Positions 13,629-26,839 of a stretch of DNA of 64,000 nt are shown one piece after another. Position numbers and translations under genes: made by a program. Each line of letters begins with the position of its first letter. Within the stretch, counting starts at the first letter, position 1. This stretch comes from Dipylidium caninum (taxonomy: Eukaryota > Platyhelminthes > Cestoda > Cyclophyllidea > Dipylidiidae). Where the stretch lies: contig QEYB01000448.1 in NCBI GenBank assembly GCA_017562135.1, positions 1,426,001 through 1,490,000 on the forward strand, in the 5' to 3' direction. The notes beneath the pieces were generated by a model that saw nothing but the letters and a program-made list of their open reading frames with translations, searched no databases and was not told the DNA's origin.

Positions 13629-15047
13629 CTACAAGAAAGCAATAGCCAATTAACGATAAACTGCTAAGCTGGATACAGCAGGATGACACAATAAAACGAA
13701 CCAGTAGGAAGCGGGCGTATTTCAGACCAACTACCCTCCGCGAATTAAAACAACGTAGAGGACCAATCAGTTTTAAGAAACCTCATAATGCAGAATGTTT
13801 GCCTGCTTTAATTCGGAAATCTATCTTTCTAGAACTGTGTTTCCATTTTTCTGTAGGTTTTTATAATGATGGCCAAACCACCCCATACCACACATATAGG
13901 CATCGGGATTATCGTTATAGTAACATAAATAACATTCGTCGCCTAAGAACTTATCGACACACCACAGCATCAACAACCCAGATTGCTTTCATACAAACTA
14001 ACACTGATGGTTGACAACAGTTTTGCCGCGAAGCTACTGAAACACAATTGCATAGGGTGGAACCAAGAGATCATGATATGCGAGTACTTTTGCACCAAAA
14101 TCATGCCTAGACATTCGAATTTGAAACCAAGATATTTGATTAGTTCTTACTGTAAAGAGCAAGGTAGCGAAAATAATTTATAAGACAACGTGTCCATCGA
14201 AAGTGGAATAAGAGTAACGCCACTTGCAAGTGTTCTTGCCAAAATAATTTATACGATTTAAGCAGCACAAAGTCTTTAAAATATGGTTTCTTACGTATGG
14301 TAGTGCAATTCATTACACCTATGATAGTCTGTATTTGTGGCACACCTCTCAATAATAATCAAAATTTGACTCCAATTATGTTCCGATTGGGCTATAAAAA
14401 CGATATATTCAAAGGGTACGTCTTAATCCTTTAGCGTTAAATCATGGTAATCTGTTCAATAAAACTTATACATTTCTAAAGGTAAGGTTTTTCACTCGGG
14501 AACATAGGGGCCATATATATTGCAGCGAAAAAAATTAACAAAATTATCTGAGATTAAAATCACCATTGATTTTGTTTGAAAGAATACCCGCACTATTCAA
14601 AATTGACCATTCCAAGCCCTGACCGTTCTGCTTTTGCAACAGGAACTCTTGCCTATGTGGCTGTGACAGCAGAGTCAAGAATCATGCAAATAATGTCGTG
14701 CAGCCACTCTCTACCGGTTTTTTTTTTGTTTACACTGACACATGGACCATTGTAGAATATGAATTCCACTTAGTCAATCATAGTGAGGTGATCCTGAATA
14801 AAATTGCTTGTGATAGAATATTTTCAGTACATCGTGTCCCCCGGAAGCGGGATTTCCCAAAACCTTAGAGCCTCTACAAATGTGTCGAGCGGTATTTAAG
14901 GAGACATATCGACCCAAGATCGGTGGGAAATGCATTGTATATTGAGGAGGATATGATTACTATTTTTGTACAAATGAATACAATTTAGGCGTGCGGATCA
15001 CTTTGAATAAGGTCGCGAATTTCTTTTATGCTTCATTTAAGCTCGTC

Positions 15048-15065
15048 TACTTATTTAAATAAGTA
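15048..15065. repeat. Perfect 18-bp palindrome
   Basis: TACTTATTTAAATAAGTA reads the same on both strands. Such AT-rich palindromes can be dimeric protein-binding sites or chance; nothing nearby decides. Confidence 0.7.
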
Positions 15066-17722
15066 AAGCAATTTTTGTATCATAAACGGTTCAAGAGAAC
15101 TGGCTTTGCGTAGAATTCGGTGGCGATTAGCTGAATAAGAGCATGGGCGATATACTGCTCAGTTGGCACAAATTAACATTTATATTGTCATACCTCAACA
15201 TGCATGGCGGTAAATGGTAAAAAAATTGGAAAATTTGCCGTATATACCATTGCTCTCACCCAAACAACTATTTAGACCACCAACAACCACGTGATCACAT
15301 AAATTGCCTTTCATAAATGGCTTTTCTTCAGGGGAAATTATACGTGTACTCTAGAAGACATCATTTTTTAAACAATAGTTTAAAGTAAAGGAAGAAGGAA
15401 GAAAAAAACGAACAAATAAATGAAAGAAAATAGGAAATAGATGTATGATCGAGGCGACCCATGTGGTTCGTGATTTAATAAGTTTTGCAGAGGATATTTA
15501 TTTCAACGGCCTCTTCTAAATCTACAGATCGTTTTTGAGTCTTGGCATTATGACCATTTAACATCGTCCGAGGTATAGACTGTTGAGGAAACATTTTTCT
15601 ACTGTGTTGTGTCCTGTCACAACAGCCAAAAAGTCCCGCGTTACTGACGAAAGGAGCAGTCACGACTCATATAAAGCTGGTCTGAAGGTTAACTGGATAT
15701 TATCACAGGTAGGCAAATACTTCTCGCGGTTGGTTCAAATTAAGGCACTTTAATGTGGAAAATCCCAAGAGAAGTCTTCCTATGGTGGACTTTAATGTTG
15801 CGTTTTGTTCAAAAGTTTGGCTCCTGGAGAAGTCGGGTCCGAAGGAAGCGTACGTGAAGTCCAAAAAATAAATGTTACATTGGGAGGATAAAAAAAATTT
15901 ATGCGACCTTAACGAGTGGATGCTGCCCCCTTCTCCCAAATCCCTTTAACTTTCACCTTAGGCAAATTCTATTACCAAAACGAGTGATATACCACGTTCC
16001 ACCGCCTCCGTTAATTCGCCGCCATTCCAGTTTGTCTGATGAGCTCGCTGATTTTTAGCATTTCCGACTGGAACAACAACTCTCACAACTACAACCTCTC
16101 CAGAGGTAAAACTCAAAGTCCTATGTAAATCCTTCAGTGCCCAGCCTGAGGACGGGCAAACGGGTGCGGGGGGGGGAGGAGGAGGAGGAAAAAAACGCGT
16201 CGTCTTCTGACCTTCGGTGAAATGCGTGTGTCTTTCACTCTGACATCCTGGTTTTCGTAGAATGTAAAGCCCCTTACGGATGGGTAGTCTTTCATCCCAC
16301 CGTCTCCCTCCTGAGGCAGGGCAATCAGGGACAGGACTAGCGCGCCACGTCTACTTGTCATTCTTCATCCGTGCCGCAATCATCGCTACGTAGGACAGAC
16401 CGGAGATTCTCAAAGTGGTTTCCTCGCGAAAAGCCTTTTTTTTACCCCACCGCGTTTCGTATTCCCCTCAGCTCTACTCAACGTTAACAAAAGCGCCTTT
16501 TGCATTATAAAACCTCCTGAAATGCCACATGTCATTCGCGTCAATCTCTTCGCCATTGACTGAAGTAAGGATTTACCCTTAAGCACATTTGTCAACCTTA
16601 ATTATTCTCAGGTGTGTCAGGGGAAATGCTTCCGCCAGTCGGAGCCGCCACGTCCGCGACGGCGGTCGAGAAGCCCTCACCGTCGACAGTCCCGCCTGCT
16701 GGGCGAAGTCGACGTATCGATTGAAGTGGAGGGTATTTTGAATGGAAAAAAAGCATTTTGGGCGCGGAAGCGCGGTTGCGAGGCCCACTCTGGTTGAATG
16801 AACACATCACATCACTTATTCATGTCCCTGGTGTGCGTGCATGCGTGCGTGGCTGCGTGCCCTTTACACACGAGGGCTTCTAAGCCCTTCACTTTGTGGC
16901 AGAATGCAAGTAATACTTTGTCTGCGAGTAGAATCACCCACCCGGGCCAGAGGGGCTCCAGACTACACCGTGTCGAGTGGAGCAGGGCGTGAGGCGCACG
17001 GGGAGCGGAGGAGGCCCCATGGCCTCTCCGTCTCTGCGCTCGCATGCAATTCCGCGTGCCCCTGCGAGGCTCCCATCCTTCCCCCCCCCCCCCCCGCCCA
17101 ATGCCGGTTGGCTTTCGTCCCTATTTCAAAGAAACAGCCAGTTGAGTGGTGGAGGCCTTCGTCGCCCTCGGATGCCCTCCACTCGGCTCCCCAGACCGGG
17201 CTCCCAGGGCCGGGCTTAAATTGCCCTCGCTGGGCTCTCGACTGACCACCTGGTCCCGGAGATAACCTGGACTTTGGTGAGGCAGGCCATCTGATGGCAT
17301 GGGACTGCATGGATCAGGATGGGACGCGACGGGATGGGATGAGAGCACAGGGGAAGATATTGACCAGGAGTCGGCCTTAAATATTTATGAGTGAACAGGC
17401 GAAATCACGTTTCTATAAGCGGCGGCATTAACTTGGACGAATGAAATATCTGTTTTTGGCTCAGAAAAAGGGGCCTATTTCCACATAAACTTATAATCAC
17501 CCTTAACTAATGCTTCTCCCTCGGTACGCAACTCTCCCCGACACACGAGAGGCATCTCGAGGCCATTTGTATAAAAGAAATCATAATAAAATCAACATTA
17601 CAATGTTTTCTACCCAACAACTGTTAAACACACTGGTAGGAGTGAAAAAGACGCGAGGTATTTTCCTTCAAGGGGTTTTTGGGCTAAAGCGACTTTGGCC
17701 TAAGAGTCATGACTGTCATTGC

Positions 17723-17758
17723 GCCACTCCACCCCACTCCACCCCGCTTCACCCCACC
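17723..17758 (+). repeat. Short tandem repeat of a CCACTCCACC-like unit
   Basis: Three to four imperfect ~10-bp units. It lies in the gene-free stretch between p66 and the THAP exon. Confidence 0.6.
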
Positions 17759-18408
17759 ACGCATACACGAAAATACTGCGTTGGCTGTAAATGTGGAGTG
17801 TGTGGGTGCTGTACACATTTGGACCAGGGGAAAAAACGTCACCTGCTAAAGTGGAGCGCAAAAGAATGGGTTTTCCCCTTTTCAGTAAGAAAACAACTTT
17901 TCCCTGTGAGCCTGAGATTTGCCCGTCCCGCAGAGTTATCGTGTCTGCTCGCAGTCGCCTGCGCACGGGTCGTCCCCGGCCGGTGGCCCCAGCGGGCTGA
18001 GGTCACAGCAGGGCGGCCTCGTCTGCACGGAGGCTCGGGGAGAGCGTTGAAGTCCACGCCCAGCGCTGTCGCGGAGCGCGAGGGGCGCGAGGGCGTCGGG
18101 AGGAGGTGAAACATGAATCAGAACTGTGCTGTCAACTCGAGCGGATAGGAGATGCAAATTTCGCGCATTTCGTGACGGGTGGAGTGTTAGTTAAACCTGC
18201 TGTTTAATTAATTTGGAATGAGACCGAATGGCGGAATTAACTATCATGCACGTCGAAGGACGGAGATTCCCCCTGGGACCTTTTAATGTTTTCGACCCGG
18301 TAAATGATGGTGTTATTCACGTGATATCGTGTTTAGCATGGAGATCCTCCTCTCAGGCGTCAGGGCTGAACGCGTCAGCCTGGACGGGCAACGGACACCC
18401 GACTCGAC

Positions 18409-18436
18409 GGGGGCGGGGCGGGGCGGGGCGGTGGGG
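18409..18436 (+). repeat. G-rich tract, four or more G-runs (G-quadruplex type)
   Basis: Five to six runs of three to five G separated by single C or GT (GGGGCGGGGCGGGGCGG type). This fits the G-quadruplex consensus and also holds several GGGCGG (Sp1-like) boxes. Confidence 0.7.
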
Positions 18437-19569
18437 AACCGGAGGGTATAGCAGAACGACGACACCGCGTTGGACACGCAGAGAGACTTTGCCATGAAAG
18501 CACAGAAGTGCCACTTTTAACGGATCTGGTTAGTCCGGCGGGCCCGGATTTGGGGCGTTTGTGCCATTTCCGAGAGCTACTTGGTAACTTTAGAGCAGTT
18601 TTATGAAGGGTATTGCAGGAAAAAGGGGACAAAGGGCGTTTGGCGGGGGATCTGGCGATGCTCGAGGTAGCACAGTGCAAATGCCAACGCACAGTGGCGA
18701 GAGACGTTAATACAGGGCAAAGAAGCAAGGAACGCTTCAACGCCGCGGTGGTGAGATTAAAGTGCCGCACGCCCAAATCCCGCCAGACACGGAGCGAGGG
18801 AGAAGCCTCGACTCATGACTGGCTGGCTGCGGAGGTAAACAAACGTGTCAATCAATGAGGAGTGAATGCTAAGGCCTCTCCCCCGCCCCCTCCCCCTCCC
18901 TCTCCCCGTCCGACTACTTCTACTTCTACTCCGTCCTGCGTTGAATTTGGTGCCTCCCAAGAGCTCTTCATTCGAACTGGGGCGCACGTTGCCAGGTCAC
19001 AGCCTGAATGGCACACAAGCCACCGTCCCATTTTCGAACGAGGCTGAGCCTCGTCCATTCGAGAGGAGGAGTCGGTCTCCTCCTCTCCGCCCTCCGCGCC
19101 TCTGTCTCCCCACGCCAGACGAATGCAACGCCGAGTGGGCGCCCGCCGAGTGGAGTGGGCTCGGCCGCATGCGTGGGGAGGGATTCTCACAGTCGCGGTA
19201 ATATTTCAGTCGAAATTCAGAGTTAAGTTACTGTGGTCGTTAGACACTTGTCTTCTGCGGATTTAGCTTTTATAGGCATTCCACAAAGATGCCATTAGAG
19301 ACGAGACACAGGCGGTAGTGTTACGCCTCCCCACCGCCCCGCCGCTTCCCCTCCACCCCGCGCCCCGCCCCTTGCCCCCCGCCTCCGGAGGTGAGGAATG
19401 AAATGCGTGAGAGTGAATCCGTCGAAGAGGGGCTAATTAATCTAAGGGGGGGAGAGGGGGGCAGATCCCTACATCCTCACCATCAAAGGAGGGAGTAGTG
19501 ACGTTAAAGAAAAATGGGACTGTGATTAAACAGTTAACTTGACGCGTAGAATAACAAAGGAACACTTAC

Positions 19570-19963
19570 CCGGTACCGCTACCTCCGAATTCGCGTTGGG
19601 GTTGGCTATTTCCGACGAGACGATCGACGTGGTGACCGATTTTTGCGACTTCCGACTGGCCATATTATCCGTGTTCTGCCAGGGATTGTCGACGGGGTTG
19701 GTGGTGGGCACAGCGGTGTCTTTGAGTCGCAGCCGACGATGCACACCGCCGTGGGAGTCGTGTCGGGCGTCGCGGTCGAAGTCGACCGCGGAGAAGTGGC
19801 GCGAGCAGACGCGGGAGTGTTGCGAGGGCCTGAAGTCCTTCCGGCCACAGGCGACCACCCAGGCGGCTGTTCGGGCGAGATCGCGTCGAGGGAAGCGGAA
19901 GAAACTGAGACCTCGGCCGTCGTCAGTTCGATTGTGGCAACCCGCGAAGCAGCATTGGGGCAT
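19570..19963 (-). CDS. THAP-domain zinc finger protein, first coding exon
   Basis: THAP domains are C2CH zinc-dependent DNA-binding domains of nuclear regulators. Starting at ATG 19963 (minus strand), the first ~90 residues carry the full signature: C-x4-C (CCFAGC, residues 4-9), the FRFP motif, a Trp in the AAWVVACGRKDF helix, C-x2-H in SRVCSRHF, and the closing AVPT box. A Ser/Asn-rich linker follows. The exon ends at a strong donor (GTAAGTG, 19569-19563) in phase 1, so the protein continues in further exons at lower coordinates. I found no other domain or exon on this strand before the p66 gene. The exon is GC-rich and sits in a CpG-rich area with GT/CA repeats upstream, consistent with a promoter region. 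It is either a separate THAP gene whose remaining exons I cannot see, or the 5' exon of p66. Confidence 0.85.
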
Positions 19964-20336
19964 CTTCACGCACCGTCTGCTAACGCCTGATGTGAGCAAC
20001 TGTGTGGGTGCGTGTGCGTGTGGATGTGTGTGTGTGTGTTGGTGTATGTGGGTGCGTGTGAATGTGTGTGTGCGCTCGCGTCGCGTCGACCCAGCCTCTG
20101 CGTTTCTCTTCTACTGTCTCCTTCCCTCCTTCGCCTCTGCTTCGTCCCTTCTCCCGCCGCCTCCTCCTCCCCCTGCCTCAAGCCCCGTCCCCTCGCTTCC
20201 CCTCACACACACACACGGGCGGGCGCACACACGCACGCACGCGCGCTCACTGGCCGCCAACGCGCCCGGACACCAGTGCCGGCGGTGCGCACGTACGGGT
20301 GTGCGTCGTCTGAGGCCTACCCACTCACAGGCAGCC

Positions 20337-20381
20337 AACACACACACACACACACACACACACACTCCTCTCCTCTCCTCT
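20337..20381 (+). repeat. (CA)n followed by (TCCTC)n
   Basis: About fourteen CA units followed by three TCCTC-type units, ~400 bp upstream of the THAP start codon. Confidence 0.85.
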
Positions 20382-22000
20382 CCCGCTCGTTGAGCTCCGG
20401 CAGACTCCGCGCTCCCCTTTGCTGGCTCGCCAGCTCCTGATGCCGCTTTGTCCACCCTGTCCTCTCCTCCCACCTCACCTCACCCCACCTCACCCACCCC
20501 ACCCCACCTCACCCCGCCCTTCTCCCCTTCACCGTCCCCGAACCGCCCGCCTCCTAGCCTCTCGCCTCCTCGCCTCTCGCCCCTGGCGTGTCCATCCCCC
20601 ACTTCTCCTCCACCGCCATCTCTGCCGAGGCCTCCGCAGCACTGCAATATTGACTCATCGCAGCCTCGAATGTGCACTAATTCCATGTCTCTCCCACCGC
20701 CTGGCGCTCTCCTCAAACCATCTGGGCTTCAGCAGTCTTACCGATGGGTACACGACTATTTTTGGCTTGTGCCCAAGGGAATATGTCCTCGGGGGACAGC
20801 GCTGACTCTTCCATGGAAGGCCTCTCCAGCGTGCAGTTTAAACAACCGATCCTCAAGATCGTGAGGATTCTGCAACAAGCATGCCATTCACGGTCTCACG
20901 TTGACTCTGAACTGAGGGCAGCTAATAATTCGCACTATTCTTGTCGTAAAGAAAAATTGAGCAACTTAAGCCCTCCTTTTCACTAACTTCTCACAGTGTC
21001 TCCTTGGCTTTGGGACAGGCACACATTGGGTCTCCCCGAAACAGTTCCAGTAGTTGATAAGATCGTGGAACGCAGACCGAGGGCACTGAAAAGAGTCCCT
21101 TTGGCCACATGGTTCATTCGCAGAGCTGTGACTTTGTCCACCCTCGAGACATCTGCCCCGAAGCGTTCATCGTCGGGCGCCTTGAACGCGGCTGCACCAA
21201 CCGATGTCGGTTGCCCTCAAAGCTGACATCTGCTGGGGCAGTGACAACTCCGACAAGTACGCTGCCTCGTCGAGACTCACCCACTGCTCGAGTACTGTTG
21301 CCCTTCAGTCGGGCAAGGAAAGCGGAATTCCGTGTGGCCTCCGAGGTTTTGATGCGAAGGCGCTTCCGAAGCGTTGCCGTAGGTGACTGCTTCGCGGTCA
21401 TTTGTGCCATTTGGGGCGGGCAGAGACAAGACTAGCCGACAGTCCTTCTCACCGCATTAGACGAGATGGGATGGGAAAGATGATCTCACAAAGAACTTTA
21501 CCGCTACTCGGGCAGCGACTTGTTTACCTGCCGACTTACTTCATCTGCCTCAATCGCTACAGCCTCCGTCCTCCCTAAAAGCACACTGCGTGCCGCCAAA
21601 GTTGTGTACTGTTTCGTTTAAGAGTGAAATTTACCTGGGAACACGTAGGGCAGACGGCTGTGGGTTCCAGACAGCTGGGCAAAACACTCAACCCTTTTTG
21701 TCTTAACGCCTTTTTCACGCACGTTATAAGCTGACCACCAAGTGCTCTGCCCAAACTGAAATCTGAAAATCGGACTATCTATCAGTTGATGGAAAAAGGC
21801 GGTTAGACGAGCCAGGCAGAAGTGTTAAAAAGCGCCCAAATTGCTGCTGAGCAATTTAACGGGCTACGGAGAGGCGGCAGACTGCCCTGCCCGCCCGACG
21901 AAATGCCTCAGGTCGAGTCCTTAGGCCGACTTTGCGAGGCGACTCAGACCCCGCCACAACGGCCAATCAGGCTGCGGCTGCCCTTCGACCGCAGCCTCCG

Positions 22001-22045
22001 AGCCCAGGCCAGCCCAGCCCAGGCCAGCCCAGCCCAGCGCAGCCT
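22001..22045 (+). repeat. 15-bp tandem repeat, AGCCCAGGCCAGCCC unit
   Basis: Two full units and a degenerate third. Confidence 0.75.
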
Positions 22046-22108
22046 CGACCGGCCGGTCGCCTCGTCCCTGTTACGAAACGCGTGAAATTCTTACGGTCTG
22101 ACTCATGC

Positions 22109-22132
22109 GTGTGTGTGTGTGTGTGTGTGTGT
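22109..22132 (+). repeat. (GT)n microsatellite
   Basis: Twelve uninterrupted GT units. Confidence 0.9.
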
Positions 22133-22218
22133 CAGTCCCGAAAATAAGTCAGCGTAAAGGCTGCGAGCAAACCTATTGATTTTATCCACCTCCTGCGCCG
22201 CCGCGTCCCCCCCCCCCC

Positions 22219-22238
22219 GAGTCACCCGAGGGTGACTC
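22219..22238. repeat. Inverted repeat, 9-bp arms, 2-base loop
   Basis: GAGTCACCC is followed by GA and its reverse complement. It lies just after a C12 run (22207-22218). Confidence 0.7.
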
Positions 22239-24915
22239 AGCGCTCAATCCTCCTGGGCAATCGCCGGGGTCGCCACATCGCGCAGTCAGCAGCCTGTCCA
22301 CTGAGCACTCGGCGGGGCGGCCGCCGCCACCGCCGCCCCTCGTCTTTCCCCCCGCCCCCCCCCTGCACCCACCGTTGCGTGTGACCTCGGACGCGCGCAT
22401 TAAGGACAGAGGCGGTGGCAATTAGCCCGACCGGATCGTTGAGGCGGCGGAGGCGACTGCCCTTGTCTGCGAGCGGCCTCGCTTGCCCAGACTGTGACAC
22501 ACCAACTCACAGTTGCGGGAGGCGAGTCTCCTTGCCTGAATTACGCGTGACCGAATTTGGCTACTCCCATTATTACCAAAGCCTTTTTTTCCTGTTTGAT
22601 AGGCAACGGAAGCAAGTTTACAACTTTGCTGACGGAAAGTATGAAAATCATGTTTGTGGGCAGGCATTATCAGAACAACTGATCTTTGTACCTCTGTAGG
22701 CTGGTGAAAACACGGGTGCTTGAGATGTGATTAGAGGGGAAATAGGCTTCAGTCGTCCCAACATTACTCATTTCGTTGGAGAGAGGCCTATCAGATAATT
22801 GCATGTTTTGCCTCCGTAAATAAAACCAGTTTCACAGCGCTCAACTGCTGGTGTCAGCGAGGACATCAGTTGGAGACGATTATGCGTTAATGGCGGAACA
22901 GTCTATTCAACACAACGTAATTGGGAAATGAGGAGAGGAAGTGCGGTCACACTTGTCATTCGTCGGTGAGAAGGTCCTTCCTCACCTGCTCTGGAGTGTG
23001 GCGGTATTTCCACGTCCCTGTTTATTCGCATGAAACATTGACTCTACAAGCTCTTTGTGGGCTCAGGAAAGAAGTTTGGCGTCACGTAGCTACGAACGCG
23101 AGAACCAACAGCAGAGGCGAGTTCGGTGGAGCCTTCGACCCTGTCGATTGTGCAACGTTGCCAGGCCTTACGGGATAAGGGCACAAATTTAATATGAACG
23201 AATGGGTTCTCCCGTTCGTATAACCAACTCTACACCACGCGGTAATGAAGGCCATTGGAGTTCTGTGCCAAGGGTATCTGAGATTTTTCTTTATGCGTAA
23301 TACGACTGATCTGCAATGAGAATTAGCTACCTGCTCCTCCCTGAGTCCTCCTCCTCCTCCTCCTCGTCAGGAGTGTATTGACTCCCGTGAGGTGAACAGA
23401 CCATAAGTGGGTACCATTTGCATCCTCTCGCGAGCTCCCAGTGGGCGCTTAGGTGGCTCCAAACCCGGGCGAGGCCACTTATGGGCACAGACGGAGAGCG
23501 GGTGGGCCGGTCGCGGAAGCCCTCCCTGCGGAGGGACCCAGTTGAGCTGTGGAGGCGAGCCAATGAGGCTTGATGCGCGCAGGCGGAATTCACATGCCCT
23601 ATTAACCTGACTTCCGTCACCACGGGCGCTTTGAAGAGGGCCAACGCGGCTGTGACGCGCGGCGTAGTGGGGCTTAAAATGAGCCTAATGATGGTGCTTG
23701 GGACGGTGAAAAATGACAAGTGGAAGCTTGAGGCGGTGGAGAGGACCCTTGATTCCACTGATTGAGCAGATAAAAGAAGCGTTAAAGCAAGTAACTTAAA
23801 GTGTAATTTTTTAGATTCCAGACAGGCTATGCAGCAGATTACTAACTGCGGGCAGTTTGTTTGCTTGCTTGCTTGTTTGCTTGTTAGTATGTTTGTTTCA
23901 GTACAGCTCAAACACGCGGCAGGATCGTTAATGGAGGTGTAGCACTAACATGGCATGTGTATAAGTAATGGATTGTGAAAATGATTTTGAGACGGTCTGT
24001 GGAGTGTGTGAGCATGTGTGTTTTCCACGCCCAATAGAGGAAGGAGTGGGGCAACGGTTTCCCAGCTCCCCTCTTGGGCCACTCGCGACGGGGGAGTGAC
24101 TGCCCCATTTCAGACTGTCCCACGCTCCCACTTGACATGCGAGGGGTGGCGGAATGTCGGCCCTGACAGCGCCGAGCGAGGGCGCCCCGGTCCGCGTGCC
24201 CGCGGGGAGGCCGAGCCCGGTGACCCTGGCCCCGTCGACGTGATACAACCACTCGGAGGGGGAAATAACAGTGGCAATGAATCACCGACCTTGAATTCCC
24301 CATGTGACTAATCACCCTCCCATTAATTACCGCGACGAGAGGGCGACAACTTCCGAGCTCCGAGCCCATTAGGGCGGCCACATGAAATCGGCTACCAACT
24401 GCCGCCCGTCCATGCACTCGCCTTAGCCGTCCCAAAGGGCTCTGGCCAGAATTCTCCGACGGGAGACGAGAATGTTGCCGGACTAACCGGTGCGATCGGT
24501 GAAGGACTCTTAATCCCGCCAAGAGAACTTGACGATACCAGGAAATATCCAATGAATGATGTAAGGGAGAGCGACTATTACGTTAAGAGTTGTGAGGAGT
24601 AGACTCCTCCCCATTGCATCGATTGGACGTATTCTCCGTGCTTGAAAGGTTCGCTGGCCGCCTCGTTTCCCCACTTTTGCCCTGCCTTTCTTCCTCCCCC
24701 TCCGTGACCGGACTACCCTCCACTGGCCGGTGTTGTTAATTAGAGGCCCAGTTACTGAGACTGTGAGCACCGAACGAGGGGTGGGGAAGCTGCCAGGGGG
24801 ACAGGCGGGCAACGAAGGGGAGTGGGAAGGCGGCAGTAATTGGGAGACAATAGGGACGCCTTCATCGCCGCCGCCGCCACTTTCCCGCCTTCCCTCCTCC
24901 ACCACCTGCTCCCAG

Positions 24916-24970
24916 CCCCGTCCCGTCCCGTCCCGTCCCGTCCCGTCCCGTCCCGTCCCGCCCCGCCCCG
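24916..24970 (+). repeat. (TCCCG)n pentanucleotide repeat
   Basis: Eleven 5-bp units: eight perfect TCCCG flanked by CCCCG variants. The complementary strand has regularly spaced G-triplets and so G-quadruplex potential. Confidence 0.9.
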
Positions 24971-26814
24971 CCCGCCCGGCCCCTCTCCCACTGTCACACC
25001 CACCACCCTCACCACACGGCCGGTTGCCATAGTGAATGATTGATTAGGCCGGGTTTATTTAATTACATGGGAGACATCCCTGCTCGCTCCGGTATTGTGA
25101 ACGCAGGGAGTAGAGGAGACGAGGGGATTTAATTTCTACGGGTGTCTCGGGCACCGAGTCCATTTTCGTGGGTGGTGTTGGCAGGACGGGGGATAAGCAG
25201 AGAGCCTCTCCTCCCGGGCCGCAAGTAGGCTCTTTTCACTTTTACGGCCAAGTAGGCGGGAGCCTAATGACATGGGCTGACAATGGCATGAACTTGCCGC
25301 ACTCCGATCCGAGTTGGGCGGCGCTCAAGGCATTTTAACTGCCTTTTGCTTGGAAGAAGGGAGGCCTTTTTTCCAAGACAGCTTTTGGCCTCCAACTTTG
25401 CTATAATCACCGGACTGGTTGGTAGGCAAGAGCGCCTACCTCAATTCGCGAGGGACCCTTCCCGCCTCTTTACTAATTTTGCGTTAAATTAACTCATGGT
25501 CACCGAGGTGAGCCCCAACTTCTCCCTGCTTCTTCCCTGAGGAGGATGGAGGGGAGTTTTGCGTGTCGCGACGAGATGAGATGGACGGACACGCGGACAG
25601 TCCGGTCGGGGTTGTTGGTAGCGGCGGTGTTGGAGATAACCACCACTAATGAGATTCACGTGGACTGTAAAGTGTGGACGGACAAACGGGACCGCCCTCC
25701 TCTTCCACACCTCGTTTCTGTGCAAACCGCAATTGTGTCTCTGACAGACACGACTAATGGCATTGCGAAGGAAGCTTCCGCTGAATGCCAGTATTCTCGG
25801 GAGAGGTGCTCCCCGTCTTCACTAATGACATTCTCTTCAAGGCGACGCTACGTGAGAAGACGATGCGCCAAGTTGTGGCCGACGTGCTCCGGCGACGGCG
25901 TGGCGTGGCAGTCACCAGCGCCGACGTTGTTTCATCTCGAGCGGCCTCCTCACTCGCAGCGGGTTGCGGTGGGATGGGGAAAAGAACATTATTAGGCCGC
26001 GGAAGGGCCAGGAGACCAGGCCATTAGGCGCGGGGAGATGATGGATGCAGAAGAGTCCTCCGCCGCTAAAACACATTCTCAGCCACTTTACGTGTCTCCC
26101 GTCTTGTGCGCACTTTTATTGCGTTTGAAGACCTGACAATAAGTCGAATGGCTTCAATAACTTCATTTATGGTATCGGAAAAATTTAATTGGGAGAAATA
26201 TATTCTCTGCAAAGTGATGACTTAGTCGCGTTTTTTACTTATTCTACCCCTGTGCACTTTAGTTGCCGTAGATTACAATTCTGCTGTCATGTGTCATCCA
26301 CGATCCCGTTGGTTCCACTCGTGTCATCAACTTAGCCGCGTGGAATGACAAGCGTCCCCATCCCTCGGCCACTTCACTTGCCCTGAGAATTTTTACCACA
26401 CAAACGGACGTCATTCTAAATTCACTTGGGCATATACGATGTACTCAGTCGTTCAGCGGGTCAGCGGGCTTCCACCATCTTCGCAGTAGTGGCAAATTTT
26501 AATCGCCCCCCCCCCGCTCGCCTCGGGAAGCGACACTCCCCTCCGGGATCGCCCCCTGACCTGTGAGACGCTCCCCCGTTTGCCACCTTAGCAGGATGGA
26601 AGTGCGCGTTTGGCACCCGTGGGCAGGCGATCCTTCACAGACTGGTGAAAAGATGCAAAATTTCGCAAAGAATAACGTCAATGAATAAGTATAAAGTTAG
26701 GGTTAAAGGCCTAAAACATCTACACATTTTTCTTAAGTAGGTCTACTTTTTGTTTACATTACTACTTCTTCGCTGAATATGTCCATTCAAGTCCATGGTT
26801 CCTGTTTGTGAGGT

Positions 26815-26839
26815 GGGCGGGCGGGCGGGCGGGCGGGCG
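26815..26839 (+). repeat. (GGGC)n tetranucleotide repeat
   Basis: About six GGGC units in a row, a G-quadruplex-type sequence. Confidence 0.9.

Larger units (their letters stand above)
13629..19569. other. Gene-free stretch, possible long intron
   Basis: No recognisable coding exon on either strand. The left half is AT-rich, the part beyond ~16 kb is GC-rich with C/G runs (C15 at 17081-17095) and a G-quadruplex-type tract. If the THAP exon is spliced to p66, this is a 5.9-kb intron. Confidence 0.5.

Noticed and set aside
19966..20864. Long overlapping open frames on both strands
   Set aside because: They arise from GC-rich, CT/GT-rich low-complexity DNA upstream of the THAP exon; composition is repetitive and no motif is seen.
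21539..21614. Minus-strand open segment ending at GTAAGT near 21538
   Set aside because: Short, with poor acceptors and no link to other exons; such donors are expected by chance in a window of this size.
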